DNA of 64,000 bases. It comes from JASHSH01 sp036490215. GTDB taxonomy: Bacteria; Pseudomonadota; Alphaproteobacteria; Rhodospirillales; Magnetospirillaceae. A model generated the notes under the pieces. That model saw nothing but the letters and a program-made list of their open reading frames with translations, was not told where the DNA came from and did no database searches. The stretch covers positions 107,023 to 171,022 of the forward strand of contig DASXEH010000034.1 in the NCBI GenBank assembly GCA_036490215.1, given 5' to 3'. A program made the translations under genes and the position numbers. Shown piece by piece: positions 41,400-50,571 of this stretch (position 1 is its first letter; every line of letters begins with the position of its first letter).

Positions 41400-41898
41400 G
41401 CACCAATCTTGCAAAAGGTCGAGATCGTTTCACATCATGATCTCACATTTGCGTTGACTCATTTGCGCGCCAGACCTCACAGTATTTCCAACGACAAAGT
41501 AAACCGCCGAGGCACTGGTTCAGTATTGGATCAGGCGATTGAGCGGAAGAGGAAATAGGCGTCACACGCCGTTATGATGCTTGGGAGGGCATCGCCACCG
41601 CGATTGATCATCGGCTGCTTGGATTTGCACAGGCTTGATTTCAAGCCGGAGCGGCGTTCGATGATCTGGTCGCGTATCGATGTGCCGTGCGAGTAAACCG
41701 CCATCGCACGGTGCGAGTTGGTCGTAGAAACATGATGAGTCTGTACATGGTCCCGACAAGGGGATTACGATCGGCGCTGCGTGTTTATGAGACGGGCGTC
41801 TCATTCTGAGGCAAGAGTCTTGTAAAACGCGGCATGGGAATAAAGCGCCCTTAAAAATGGGCGCCGCGGCGGGAAAATCTGCTGCTAGGGAAGCGTTG
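41400..41898. promoter_or_regulatory. long leader of the FAH-led operon with four dyad symmetries
   Basis: No gene is supported. It contains palindromes GGCTTGA-TT-TCAAGCC (41632-41647), a stem CCGTGCGA/TCGCACGG (41685-41711), ATGAGACG-GG-CGTCTCAT (41787-41804) and a stem GCGCCC-N8-GGGCGC (41845-41864). The last ends 34 bp before the first gene. The region should hold the divergent promoters of gntR and the operon and several regulator sites. Confidence 0.6.
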
Positions 41899-42765
41899 AT
41901 GAAGGTTGCAGTGTATTCGTGGGGCGGCCGGCGTCATGTCGGTCTGGTATCGGCCGATGGGACCGAGGTAACGCCGCTCGCCCTCGATGGCGCGAACGAA
42001 CGCGGCGCCTTGCCGCTGGTCGAAGCGATGGTCAAGGGCCAGCCTGTGCCCAAACCCGGCGGCACGAAGATGCCGATGTCGGCGATCACGCTCGATGCAC
42101 CCTTGCCGCATCCGCGCCGCAACCTGTTCTGCGTCGGCCGCAATTACAAAGCCCACGCTGCCGAATTGGCGCGGACGATCTTCAAGGACTCGGGCAGCCC
42201 AGAAGAATCCTGGCCGATGATCTTTTCCAAGGTTCCCGAATGCGTGATCGCCGATAAGCAGCCGATCCGCATGCCGACTGGCGTGTCCGATCAGATCGAC
42301 TACGAAGCCGAACTGGCCGTCATCATCGGCAAGGGCGGCGCCAACATCTCGGCGCGCCGCGCGATGGAGCATGTCTGGGGCTATACGATCGTCAACGATG
42401 TGACCGCCCGCGACGTGCAGACCCGCCATAAGCAGTGGCATCTCGGCAAGTCCTTCGACACTTTCTGCCCGATGGGGCCGATCCTGGTGACAGCGGACGA
42501 GCTCGACGGCACCAATACGATGCTGCGCTGCTGGGTCAATGGCGAGTTGCGCCAGGAAGCCCGCACCTCGGACATGATTTTCGATATCCCGACGCTGATT
42601 GAAACCTGCTCGCGGGGAATCACGTTATATCCAGGTGACGTCATCGCCACCGGCACGCCCGCGGGCGTCGGCATGGGCATGACGCCGCCGACTTATCTGA
42701 AGAGCGGCGATGTCATCCGCATTGAGATCGATGGCATCGGCCGGCTGGAGAATCCGGTGCAATGA
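41899..42765 (+). CDS. fumarylacetoacetate hydrolase family protein
   Basis: 288 residues from the ATG at 41899, after AGGGAAG. FAH fold: PRRNLFCVGRNYKAHAAE, metal ligands in DYEAELAVIIG (two Glu) and VNDVTARD (Asp), and GDVIATGTPAGVG. Family members hydrolyse or decarboxylate beta-diketo or oxalo acids with Mg2+. First gene of the long rightward operon; 33 bp before the first amidohydrolase. Substrate unknown. Confidence 0.9.
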   Translation: MKVAVYSWGGRRHVGLVSADGTEVTPLALDGANERGALPLVEAMVKGQPVPKPGGTKMPMSAITLDAPLPHPRRNLFCVGRNYKAHAAELARTIFKDSGSPEESWPMIFSKVPECVIADKQPIRMPTGVSDQIDYEAELAVIIGKGGANISARRAMEHVWGYTIVNDVTARDVQTRHKQWHLGKSFDTFCPMGPILVTADELDGTNTMLRCWVNGELRQEARTSDMIFDIPTLIETCSRGITLYPGDVIATGTPAGVGMGMTPPTYLKSGDVIRIEIDGIGRLENPVQ

Positions 42766-42798
42766 CCACGCTGTCGGTCCGCGCAAGGAGTATGTGAG

Positions 42799-44082
42799 AT
42801 GGCCAATACGCTGTTCACGAATGTTCGCATCATCGACGGCACCGGCGCCCAGCCTTACATGGGCGAGGTGCTGGTGCAGGGCAACCGCATCGCCCGCATC
42901 GCCAAGGGCGTGCGCGCTATGCAGACGACGGGCGTCACTGTAATCGACGCCGCCGGCGCGACCTTGATGCCGGGCATGACCGAGGCGCACACGCACTTTG
43001 CCTGGAACGATCAACCCACCCTGAATGCGATCCAGCGCATGCCGCCCGAGGAGCACATCCTCTGGTGCGCCCATATCGCTGAGCGTTATCTGAAGATGGG
43101 TTGGACATCCTGCGTCGGCGCCGCCACAGCCAAGCCGCGGCTGGACGTGGTGATCCGCAACGCGATCGAGTCGGGCCAGATCATCGGCCCGCGTTATCTG
43201 GCCGCGAGTCAGGAGATCACCGTTCCCGGCGGCTTGGCCGACGAAATGCTGCCACATCTGCCGTTCCCAGAATTCAGCTTCGGCGTGGTCGTCAATGGCG
43301 CAGAGGATATGCGCCGCGAGGTCCGTAGGTTCCTCAAATACGGCGTCGACGCGATCAAGCTGAACCTGTCCGGCGAGTATATCGCCGGCATCCCGGCCGA
43401 GTTCACGCCGATGACCGATGCCGAGGTCAAGGTCGCGGTCGAGGAGGCCAAGCTGCGCGGCAAGCGTGTCCAGTCGCATGCGCGGTCTTGCGAGTCGATC
43501 AAGCAGAGCCTGCGCAACGGCATCGAAGTGATCTTCCATGCCAGCTATACCGACGAAGAAGCGCTCGACATGCTCGAAGCGCAGAAGGACAAGATTTTCG
43601 TCGCGCCCGGCCTCGCCTGGCTGGTCAAGACTTCGTATCACGCGGCGCAGTGGGGTCTGACGCCCGAGATCACCGGGAAGATGGGCTACCATCGCGAGCT
43701 CGAAGCGGCGATCGAATCGCTCAAGAAAATGCACAAGCGCGGCGTCAAGATCCTGCCCGGCGGCGACTATGGTTTCGCCTGGATCCCGCATGGCAGCAAC
43801 GCCACCGACCTCGAATACTTCGTCAAATATCTCGGCTTCACCCCGATGGAGGCGATCGTCGCGGCCACGCAATACGGTGGCCAGATCATGATGAAGCCGA
43901 ACGAGCTGGGGCTGATCAAGGAAGGCTATCTGGCCGATATCCTGCTGGTCGACGGCGATCCGCTCGCCAACATCACGATCCTGCAAGACCAGGAGCGCCT
44001 GCTGGCGGTGATGAAGGACGGCGTCTTCTACAAGCAGCCCGACATCCGCTCGGCGCGCAGCGTGCGCCCGGCAGTCGCGTAA
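42799..44082 (+). CDS. metal-dependent amidohydrolase (copy 1)
   Basis: 427 residues. Composite beta domain (NVRIIDGTGAQPY) and TIM barrel with a complete binuclear-type site: His64 and His66 (EAHTHFAW), Lys187 (DAIKLNLSG), His227 (QSHARS), His247 (IFHASYTDEE) and Asp323 (GGDYGFAW). Relatives hydrolyse cyclic amides, dipeptides or imidazolones. Closely related to the second copy at 44932-46221, so the pair arose by duplication. No signal peptide; cytosolic. Confidence 0.92.
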   Translation: MANTLFTNVRIIDGTGAQPYMGEVLVQGNRIARIAKGVRAMQTTGVTVIDAAGATLMPGMTEAHTHFAWNDQPTLNAIQRMPPEEHILWCAHIAERYLKMGWTSCVGAATAKPRLDVVIRNAIESGQIIGPRYLAASQEITVPGGLADEMLPHLPFPEFSFGVVVNGAEDMRREVRRFLKYGVDAIKLNLSGEYIAGIPAEFTPMTDAEVKVAVEEAKLRGKRVQSHARSCESIKQSLRNGIEVIFHASYTDEEALDMLEAQKDKIFVAPGLAWLVKTSYHAAQWGLTPEITGKMGYHRELEAAIESLKKMHKRGVKILPGGDYGFAWIPHGSNATDLEYFVKYLGFTPMEAIVAATQYGGQIMMKPNELGLIKEGYLADILLVDGDPLANITILQDQERLLAVMKDGVFYKQPDIRSARSVRPAVA

Positions 44083-44109
44083 CCAAGAGCACGAGTAGGG
44101 AGTAGGGCA

Positions 44110-44910
44110 GTGGCCAGTCAGTTCCAGCTTGTCGACCGGATCGCGGTCGATTTCGAAGTGCCGACCGGCGGTGGCGATCCCGTTCTGATGATCCATGGTT
44201 TGGGCGGCAGCTCAAATACATGGACGCCGTTGATGTCGGCTTTCGCCAACAACACGGTGATCCGTTTCGACCTGCCGGGCTCGGCGCGGTCATGGAAGGT
44301 CGAAGGCCCGCTTTCGATCGACAAGTTCGTGCAGGCGGCGCTGCGCGTGCTGTCGAGCCGTGGTGTCGAGAAAGCGCATGTCTGCGCGCATTCGCTGGGA
44401 ACGATCGTGGCGGCGCATCTCGCCGCGCGCGAGCCCAAGGTGGTGCGCAGCCTGGCCTTGTTCGGTCCGCTGCTTGCGCCGCCGGACCCGGCCCGCGCCA
44501 ACATCAAAATCCGCGCCGACAAGGCCCGCAGCGAAGGTATGGCCGGCATGCAGGCGATTGCCGACACGCTGGTTCAGGCTTCGACTTCGGCCGAGACCAA
44601 GGCGAAGCGCTTCGCCGTGCTGGCCGCGGTTCGTGAATCGTTGATGCGCCAGGACTCGGACGGTTATGCCCGCACCTGCGAGGCGCTGGCCGAGGCTCAA
44701 CCCGCCGATACCAATGCCATCAAATGCCCGACGATCCTTGTCACCGGCGACGAGGATGGCGTTGCGCCGCAGGCCGCGGTGCGCGCGATGAGTGAGAAGA
44801 TCGCCGGCAGCACGGTCGAGGTGCTGCGCGGCTGCGGACATCAGACGCCGCTCGAGAAGCCCGACGAGTGCATCGACATCCTGCGTAAATTCTACGCGAA
44901 GCTGCGCTAG
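44110..44910 (+). CDS. alpha/beta hydrolase
   Basis: 266 residues from a GTG at 44110 preceded by AGGGAG. Oxyanion motif MIHGLGGSSNTW, nucleophile Ser in CAHSLGTIV, and distal His in CGHQTPLEKP. Similar in style to enol-lactone or C-C bond hydrolases. It sits between the two amidohydrolase copies and likely acts on the same compound. Confidence 0.88.
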   Translation: MASQFQLVDRIAVDFEVPTGGGDPVLMIHGLGGSSNTWTPLMSAFANNTVIRFDLPGSARSWKVEGPLSIDKFVQAALRVLSSRGVEKAHVCAHSLGTIVAAHLAAREPKVVRSLALFGPLLAPPDPARANIKIRADKARSEGMAGMQAIADTLVQASTSAETKAKRFAVLAAVRESLMRQDSDGYARTCEALAEAQPADTNAIKCPTILVTGDEDGVAPQAAVRAMSEKIAGSTVEVLRGCGHQTPLEKPDECIDILRKFYAKLR

Positions 44911-44931
44911 GTCGAACTGGAGGCGAAAGCC

Positions 44932-46221
44932 ATGGCCAATGTTCTGTTCACCAATGTTCGGATCATCGACGGCACCGGCGCCCAGCCTTATGCGGGCGAT
45001 GTTCTGGTACAAGGCAACCGCATCTCGCGAATCGCGCGCGGCAGCAACCGGCAGTCGGTCGCGGGCGTGCAGGTGATCGACGCCGCCGGCGCAACCCTGA
45101 TGCCCGGCATGTGCGAGGCCCATCTCCACTTGGCCTGGAGCAACGCGCCGACGCTCGACTCGATCCAGTTGATGCCGCTGGAGGAGCACATGCTCCTCAC
45201 GGCAGCGAACGCCAAGCTCTATCTCGATCACGGCTTCACCTCCGGCTGCGGCGCAGCTACCGCCAAGCCGCGCCTCGACGTGGTTGTCCGCAACTCCATC
45301 AACGAAGGCCTGATCCCCGGTCCGCGCTATCTGGCCGCCAGCCAGGAGATCACCGTCGCTGGCTCACTGGGCGACGACACGCTGCCGCATCTGCCCTTCG
45401 AGGAGTTCAGCTTCGGCAAAGTCGTCAGCGGTCCCGAAGAGATGCGCAAGGCCGTGCGCACCTTCCTTAAATACGGCGTCGACTCGATCAAGTTGAACCT
45501 GTCGGGCGACAACTTCGTGCCGCATGCGCTTTCGCGGACCAACTGGATGAGCGACGAAGAAGTCGCCATGGGCGTACGCGAAACCAAGCTGCGCGGCAAA
45601 CGCAACATCGTCCATGCGCGCTCGCAGGACTCGGTCCAGCAGGCGCTGCGCCATGGTGTCGAACTGCTCTACCACGTCAGCTACACCGACGAAGAGACCC
45701 TCGACATGCTCGAAGCCGCGAAAGACCAAATCTTCGTGGTACCGACCTTCTCGGTGCTGGTCGAGCTCACCTATCGCGGCGAGGCTTATGGCTTGCCCAA
45801 GGGTTCGCCGATGCAGCGGAACATGGAGCACGAGCTCGAAGCCTGCGCGAAGAGCATGCGCGCGCTCCACAAGCGCGGCGTGCGCATCATGCCGGGCGGC
45901 GACTATGGCTTCGCCTGGGCCAAGCACGGCGAGAATGCGAAGGACCTGCTGCACCTCGTCGAATATGCCGGGATGACGCCGATGGAAGCACTGCTCTCGA
46001 CCACCAAGCTGGGTGGCCAGATCATGATGCAGCCCGACGAGTTGGGGCAGATTAAGGAAGGCTATCTGGCCGATATGCTGCTGGTCGATGGCGATCCGCT
46101 GGCCGATCTCTCGATCCTCCAGGACCGCAACAAGATCCTGGCCGTAATGAAAGACGGCAATTTCCATCGCGAACCCGAGATGCGCTCGACCCGCACGCGC
46201 TGGAGCCTGCCCGCCGCATGA
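44932..46221 (+). CDS. metal-dependent amidohydrolase (copy 2)
   Basis: 429 residues, colinear with copy 1. The site is again complete: His64 and His66 (EAHLHLAW), Lys in DSIKLNLSG, His in NIVHARS, His in LLYHVSYTDEE and Asp in GGDYGFAW. Differences cluster around residues 70-95 and 265-300, likely to shape the substrate pocket. Its stop overlaps livH by 4 nt, tying the enzyme to the transporter. Confidence 0.92.
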   Translation: MANVLFTNVRIIDGTGAQPYAGDVLVQGNRISRIARGSNRQSVAGVQVIDAAGATLMPGMCEAHLHLAWSNAPTLDSIQLMPLEEHMLLTAANAKLYLDHGFTSGCGAATAKPRLDVVVRNSINEGLIPGPRYLAASQEITVAGSLGDDTLPHLPFEEFSFGKVVSGPEEMRKAVRTFLKYGVDSIKLNLSGDNFVPHALSRTNWMSDEEVAMGVRETKLRGKRNIVHARSQDSVQQALRHGVELLYHVSYTDEETLDMLEAAKDQIFVVPTFSVLVELTYRGEAYGLPKGSPMQRNMEHELEACAKSMRALHKRGVRIMPGGDYGFAWAKHGENAKDLLHLVEYAGMTPMEALLSTTKLGGQIMMQPDELGQIKEGYLADMLLVDGDPLADLSILQDRNKILAVMKDGNFHREPEMRSTRTRWSLPAA

Positions 46222-47201
46222 ACCAGCGTTTCTGGAAATGGTTTTGGATCGTCGTGATCGGTGTGCCGCTCGCGGTTTTCGCCGTTTGGGCAATCACCGC
46301 CGATCCGCGGCGATTCGTCACGACCCTGCTCAACGGTATCACCTTAGGCGCGCTCTATTTCCTGGTGGCGAGCGGCTTCACCCTCGTCTTCGGGCTGATG
46401 CGCAACGTCAACCTAGCGCATGGTTCGCTGTATTTGCTCGGCGCCTATATGGGCTGGATCGTGGGCGACGCCTTCGGCGACTGGAACAACTGGTACAGTT
46501 GGCTGATCACCATCCCGGCCGGCTTCCTGGCGGCGGCGCTGGTCGGACTGGTCCTGCAAGTGGGCGTGTTCCGCTTCATGCAGGGCCAGGAACTGCGCCA
46601 GACCATGGTGACGATCGGCATATCCATCGTACTCGCCGACTTGATGCTGTGGTGGTTCGGGGGCGAGATCTACTCGTTCGACCCACCCAAGGTGCTCCAC
46701 GTGCCCCTCGTGATCGGACTCGGCCAGCACCTGCAACCATACAAGTATCCGACCTATCGCTTGATGCTGCTGGTGGTGTCGATCCTGATCGGCGGCGTGC
46801 TGTGGGCGTTCCTCAACCGCACTCGCATCGGCATGATGATCCGCGCCGGCGTCGATGATCGCAACATGCTGGCCGCGTCAGGCTTCAATGTGCAGCGCGT
46901 ATTCGCCGCCACTTTCGGCATCGGCGCGGGGATGGCCGGCATGGCCGGCGTGCTGGGTGCGACCCAACTCTCTGTCTCGCCAGGCGAGGATTCACGCTAC
47001 CTCATGGTTTCTCTGATCGTCGTTATCGTCGGTGGCATGGGAAGTATCCCCGGCGCGGCGGTGGGTGCGCTCCTGATCGCGCTCGGCGACCAGTTCGGCC
47101 TGGCCTACGCGCCGACTTATGGCGTGGTGTTCACCTTCCTGATCATGGTGCTGGTCCTGGCCTTCCGGCCTTCGGGCATTCTCGGACGGAGGATGGCATG
47201 A
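46218..47201 (+). CDS. livH: LIV-type ABC permease LivH (cluster 3)
   Basis: 327 residues. A first membrane segment (WKWFWIVVIGVPLAVFAVWA) precedes the LivH core (LNGITLGALYFLVASGFTLV, NVNLAHGSLYLLGAY; VVIVGGMGSIPGAAVGALL). ATGA overlaps on both sides (amidohydrolase before, livM after). Confidence 0.92.
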   Translation: MNQRFWKWFWIVVIGVPLAVFAVWAITADPRRFVTTLLNGITLGALYFLVASGFTLVFGLMRNVNLAHGSLYLLGAYMGWIVGDAFGDWNNWYSWLITIPAGFLAAALVGLVLQVGVFRFMQGQELRQTMVTIGISIVLADLMLWWFGGEIYSFDPPKVLHVPLVIGLGQHLQPYKYPTYRLMLLVVSILIGGVLWAFLNRTRIGMMIRAGVDDRNMLAASGFNVQRVFAATFGIGAGMAGMAGVLGATQLSVSPGEDSRYLMVSLIVVIVGGMGSIPGAAVGALLIALGDQFGLAYAPTYGVVFTFLIMVLVLAFRPSGILGRRMA

Positions 47202-48358
47202 GCGCCGCACAGTGGCGGAGGGCGATGAACACGGGCGCCGGGCGCAATGCCTGGGCGCGCGGCACCGGCGCGCCGCCGGCTCCAAGCCAGTCGGAGACGC
47301 CGTCCCAGGGCGAGGAGGGCGCTGGTGTCGGTGGCTTGCTGGCTGGTCTGTTCCGGCAGATCGGCTTCCGCCACGTCATCGTTTTGGCGGCCGTGTTGAT
47401 CTACCCTTGGGTGGCGACGCCGTTCTTCATCTTCCAAATCGGCGGCCAAGCCCTAGCTCTGGGATTGATCGCCTTGTCGCTCACTTTCGTGGGCGGCTAT
47501 GGCGGCATGGTGAGCATCGCGCAGATGTCAATCGGCGGATTGGCGGCTTATATGGTGGCGATTTTCGGCATCGCCGGCGAAGCACAGGGCGGCGCCTCGA
47601 GCTTGGGCTGGCCATGGTGGATCGCGGTACCGATCGCAATCGTCATAGCCACCTTGTTCGCCACTTTCGTCGGCTGGCTGTCGGTACGCACCGAAGGTAT
47701 CTACACGATCATGATTACGATCGCGATCGGCGTTTCGTACTTCTATTTGATGCAGCAAAACTACTCGATCTTCGGTGGTCACGAGGGCTTCAACGAGGTG
47801 AATGCTCCGACTGTGGCAGGGATCGATTTCCGCAAGCCTATGCCGTATTACTATCTGGCGCTGGCCCTAGCGCTCGCGGGTTACTTCTTCATCAAGTATT
47901 TGCTGCGCGCGCCGTTCGGTGTCGCACTGCAAGGCGTGCGCGACAACCCACGGCGCATGAATGCGCTAGGCTTCGACGTCACCGCACACCGCATTGCCGC
48001 CTACACGGTGGCAGGTTTCATCGCCGCGATCGGCGGCATCCTGATGCTCTGGTACAACGGCCGCATCTCACCCGGCTCGGTCGATGTCGGACCGATGCTC
48101 AACATCCTGATCATCGCGGTGCTGGGCGGCATGCGTCATCCGATCGGCGCCTTCATCGGCGCGATCGTCTTCGTTCTCGTCCAGAACTTCGCGATCGACG
48201 TGATCGCGCGCGAACGCTTCAACCTGGTCATCGGACTCGTGTTCCTGGTGATCGTTCTGTTTTCGCCCGACGGGCTGCTCGGTCTTTGGGGGTATGTGCG
48301 CACCCGCATCGGGACCCGCAGTGTCCAATCGAAAATGAAGAGCGGGGGTGTTGGATAA
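47198..48358 (+). CDS. livM: LIV-type ABC permease LivM (cluster 3)
   Basis: 386 residues. An unusual hydrophilic N-terminal stretch of about 60 residues (rich in Gly, Ala, Pro) precedes the permease core (LTFVGGYGGMVSIAQMSIGG; ILIIAVLGGMRHPIGAF). It overlaps livH by 4 nt. The binding-protein gene follows after 70 bp. Confidence 0.92.
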   Translation: MSAAQWRRAMNTGAGRNAWARGTGAPPAPSQSETPSQGEEGAGVGGLLAGLFRQIGFRHVIVLAAVLIYPWVATPFFIFQIGGQALALGLIALSLTFVGGYGGMVSIAQMSIGGLAAYMVAIFGIAGEAQGGASSLGWPWWIAVPIAIVIATLFATFVGWLSVRTEGIYTIMITIAIGVSYFYLMQQNYSIFGGHEGFNEVNAPTVAGIDFRKPMPYYYLALALALAGYFFIKYLLRAPFGVALQGVRDNPRRMNALGFDVTAHRIAAYTVAGFIAAIGGILMLWYNGRISPGSVDVGPMLNILIIAVLGGMRHPIGAFIGAIVFVLVQNFAIDVIARERFNLVIGLVFLVIVLFSPDGLLGLWGYVRTRIGTRSVQSKMKSGGVG

Positions 48359-48428
48359 CCACCGTGGGCGCCGGCTCAAATATAACACGCGGCGGCATTG
48401 GAGCCGTCGACATTCAGGGAGGACGGTA

Positions 48429-49691
48429 ATGCGTAGATCAAGGGCAGCATGGCTGGGGACCGCTGTCGGCGGTGCCTTGTTGTTGGCAATGGGGGCTGGT
48501 TACGGTGCTCACGCCGCCGGGGATACGATCACCATCGGCGTGTTGGCAACCCTCGAAGGGCCGTTCGCGGTTCCGGGCCAGGACAGCATGCGCGGCGCCG
48601 AATTGGCGATCAAGAATCACAACGGCATGGCCGGCGGCAAGAAGATCGAGATGAAACAGTATTCATCCGATGCCACGCCGGATAAGGCTGTCGCCTCGAC
48701 GCGCAAAGCGGTCGAGCAGGACAAGGTCGACGTGATGGTCGGGCCGCTTTCGGGCGACGAAGGCATCGCGGTGAAGAACTACTCGAAGACGCAGCCGCAG
48801 ATGACCTTCATCAATGGCTCGTCGGGCGCACAGGCGACCACGCTGCAGGATCCGTCCCCGAACTTCTTCCGTTTCCATTCGGAAGGCGCGCAGTGGATGG
48901 TCGGCCTCGGCGAACATGCACTCAAGAAGGGCTACAAGAAGATATTCCTGGTGGCCGAAGACTACGGCTTCCCGTATTCGCAGGTGCAAGGCTTCATGGC
49001 CAGCTACTGCGCCAAGGGCGGCCATGTCGTGAAGAAGGCCTGGGTGCCGCTGGGCACCAAGGACTATTCGTCGGTGATCTCGACCATCCCGTCGGATGTC
49101 GATGCCCTGCTGATCGTGCTGGGCGGCTCCGACGCGGTGAACTTCCTTAACCAGATGGAACAGGCCGGCATCGACAAGCCGATCATCGGCGGTTCGATCA
49201 CGGTCGACCAGACCGTGCTGAACTACAAGGGCAAGAAGCGCGAATCGCTCCTCGGTACGGCTTCGGCCGGTCCGATGGCCGACTCGATCGACACGCCCGA
49301 GTGGAAGAAATTCGTGGCTGATTATAAGGCCGCGGGATTCAAGGATGCGTTCCCCAGCCCGTCGCTGTTCGCCTATCTCTACTACGTCAGCACCGAAGCC
49401 GCGCTGCTCGGCATCGACGCGGTGAAGGGCGACCTGTCGAACAACGAAACGGCGTACAAGGCGGCGTTGTCGAAGCTCGAATTCGACGGTCCTGCCGGTC
49501 ACATCAAGCTCGATGCGAACCGCAACGCGATCGCCAACACCTACATCACCGAAGTGGCGAAGGCAGCCGATGGCTCCTTCTACAACAAGGTGGTGGCGAC
49601 GATCCCGAACGTCGACGAAAACCTGGGCCTCTCACCGGACGAATTCAAGAAGATGGGCCTTGGCAATCGCGACAATCCGAGCTGCCCGTAA
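48429..49691 (+). CDS. periplasmic substrate-binding protein, LIV family (cluster 3)
   Basis: 420 residues from the ATG at 48429, preceded by GGGAGGA. Signal peptide ending GAHAA, then a peripla_BP_6 domain (TITIGVLATLEGPFAVPGQD; MVGPLSGDEGIAVKNY; YILVAEDYG-like FLVAEDYGFPYSQVQGF). It should bring the operon's substrate to LivH/LivM. The ligand is unknown; the neighbouring hydrolases suggest an amide, lactam or lactone (inference). Confidence 0.9.
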   Translation: MRRSRAAWLGTAVGGALLLAMGAGYGAHAAGDTITIGVLATLEGPFAVPGQDSMRGAELAIKNHNGMAGGKKIEMKQYSSDATPDKAVASTRKAVEQDKVDVMVGPLSGDEGIAVKNYSKTQPQMTFINGSSGAQATTLQDPSPNFFRFHSEGAQWMVGLGEHALKKGYKKIFLVAEDYGFPYSQVQGFMASYCAKGGHVVKKAWVPLGTKDYSSVISTIPSDVDALLIVLGGSDAVNFLNQMEQAGIDKPIIGGSITVDQTVLNYKGKKRESLLGTASAGPMADSIDTPEWKKFVADYKAAGFKDAFPSPSLFAYLYYVSTEAALLGIDAVKGDLSNNETAYKAALSKLEFDGPAGHIKLDANRNAIANTYITEVAKAADGSFYNKVVATIPNVDENLGLSPDEFKKMGLGNRDNPSCP

Positions 49692-49732
49692 TCGGGTAAA
49701 GCGGAGGCAGGCTGCGGCATGAGGATATTCGT

Positions 49733-50542
49733 ATGGCATCGGTGACGTCGCTTCGGCCCGTCGCGAAGCCATTGGCTTCGGGTGATGCTCTCGTTCTCGA
49801 GGGCGTCACCCGGCAGTTCGGCGCTCTCAAGGCGATCGAGGACATCTCGTTCTCGGTCGCCGCGGGGGAACGACGTGCCGTGCTGGGAGCCAATGGCGCC
49901 GGCAAGACGACGCTGTTCAACGCCATTACCGGAGACTTCCCGCCCACGGCGGGGCGAGTCCGGTTCTTTGGCGAAGACGTGACCGAACTGCCGCCATACG
50001 AACGAATCCGCCGCGGCCTGCGCCGCACTTATCAGTCGTCTCTGCTGTTCCGCAATCTGACGGTGCGGGACAATCTGTTCTTAGCAACCCGCGGCGTAAA
50101 CCGCGGCCGCTTCAGTTTCATCCGCCCGCGCGCCAACCATGCCTCGCGCATCGCCACGCAAGACCTGCTCGAGCGCGCACGCCTGACGCATATCGCCAAC
50201 GAGGAAGTGTCGGCGCTGTCCCATGGTCAGCTGCGCCAGCTTGAAATCGGCATGGCTTTGGCTGGTGCGCCGCGCCTGATCCTGTTCGACGAGCCTGCCG
50301 CCGGCCTATCGCCGGCCGAACGCCGCGAGTTGGTGACCCTGCTACGATCTTTCCCGCCCCATATGGGCTATGTGCTGATCGAGCACGATCTCGACATCGC
50401 GCTGCGCGTGGTAGAGATGGTAACGATCCTGCATAACGGCCGCCTGCTGAAACACGGCACGCCGGACCAGATCGAAAACGACGCCGAAGTGCAGGCCATC
50501 TATATGGGTGGCGGCAAGCACGGGGGCGGCCATGGCCATTGA
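49733..50542 (+). CDS. livG: LIV-type ABC ATPase LivG (cluster 3)
   Basis: 269 residues. Walker A GANGAGKTT, signature ALSHGQLRQLEIGMALA and Walker B LILFDEPAAGL are intact. The C-terminus ends in GGGKHGGGHGH, a His/Gly-rich tail. It is followed by the LivF fusion after 29 bp. Confidence 0.92.
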   Translation: MASVTSLRPVAKPLASGDALVLEGVTRQFGALKAIEDISFSVAAGERRAVLGANGAGKTTLFNAITGDFPPTAGRVRFFGEDVTELPPYERIRRGLRRTYQSSLLFRNLTVRDNLFLATRGVNRGRFSFIRPRANHASRIATQDLLERARLTHIANEEVSALSHGQLRQLEIGMALAGAPRLILFDEPAAGLSPAERRELVTLLRSFPPHMGYVLIEHDLDIALRVVEMVTILHNGRLLKHGTPDQIENDAEVQAIYMGGGKHGGGHGH

Positions 50543-50571
50543 TAGGCCCATACCCTGCCTGGGGGACCGCT

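Noticed and set aside
41562..41804. An 80-codon minus-strand frame in the operon leader
   Set aside because: It contains several regulatory palindromes, has no RBS and no recognisable protein.
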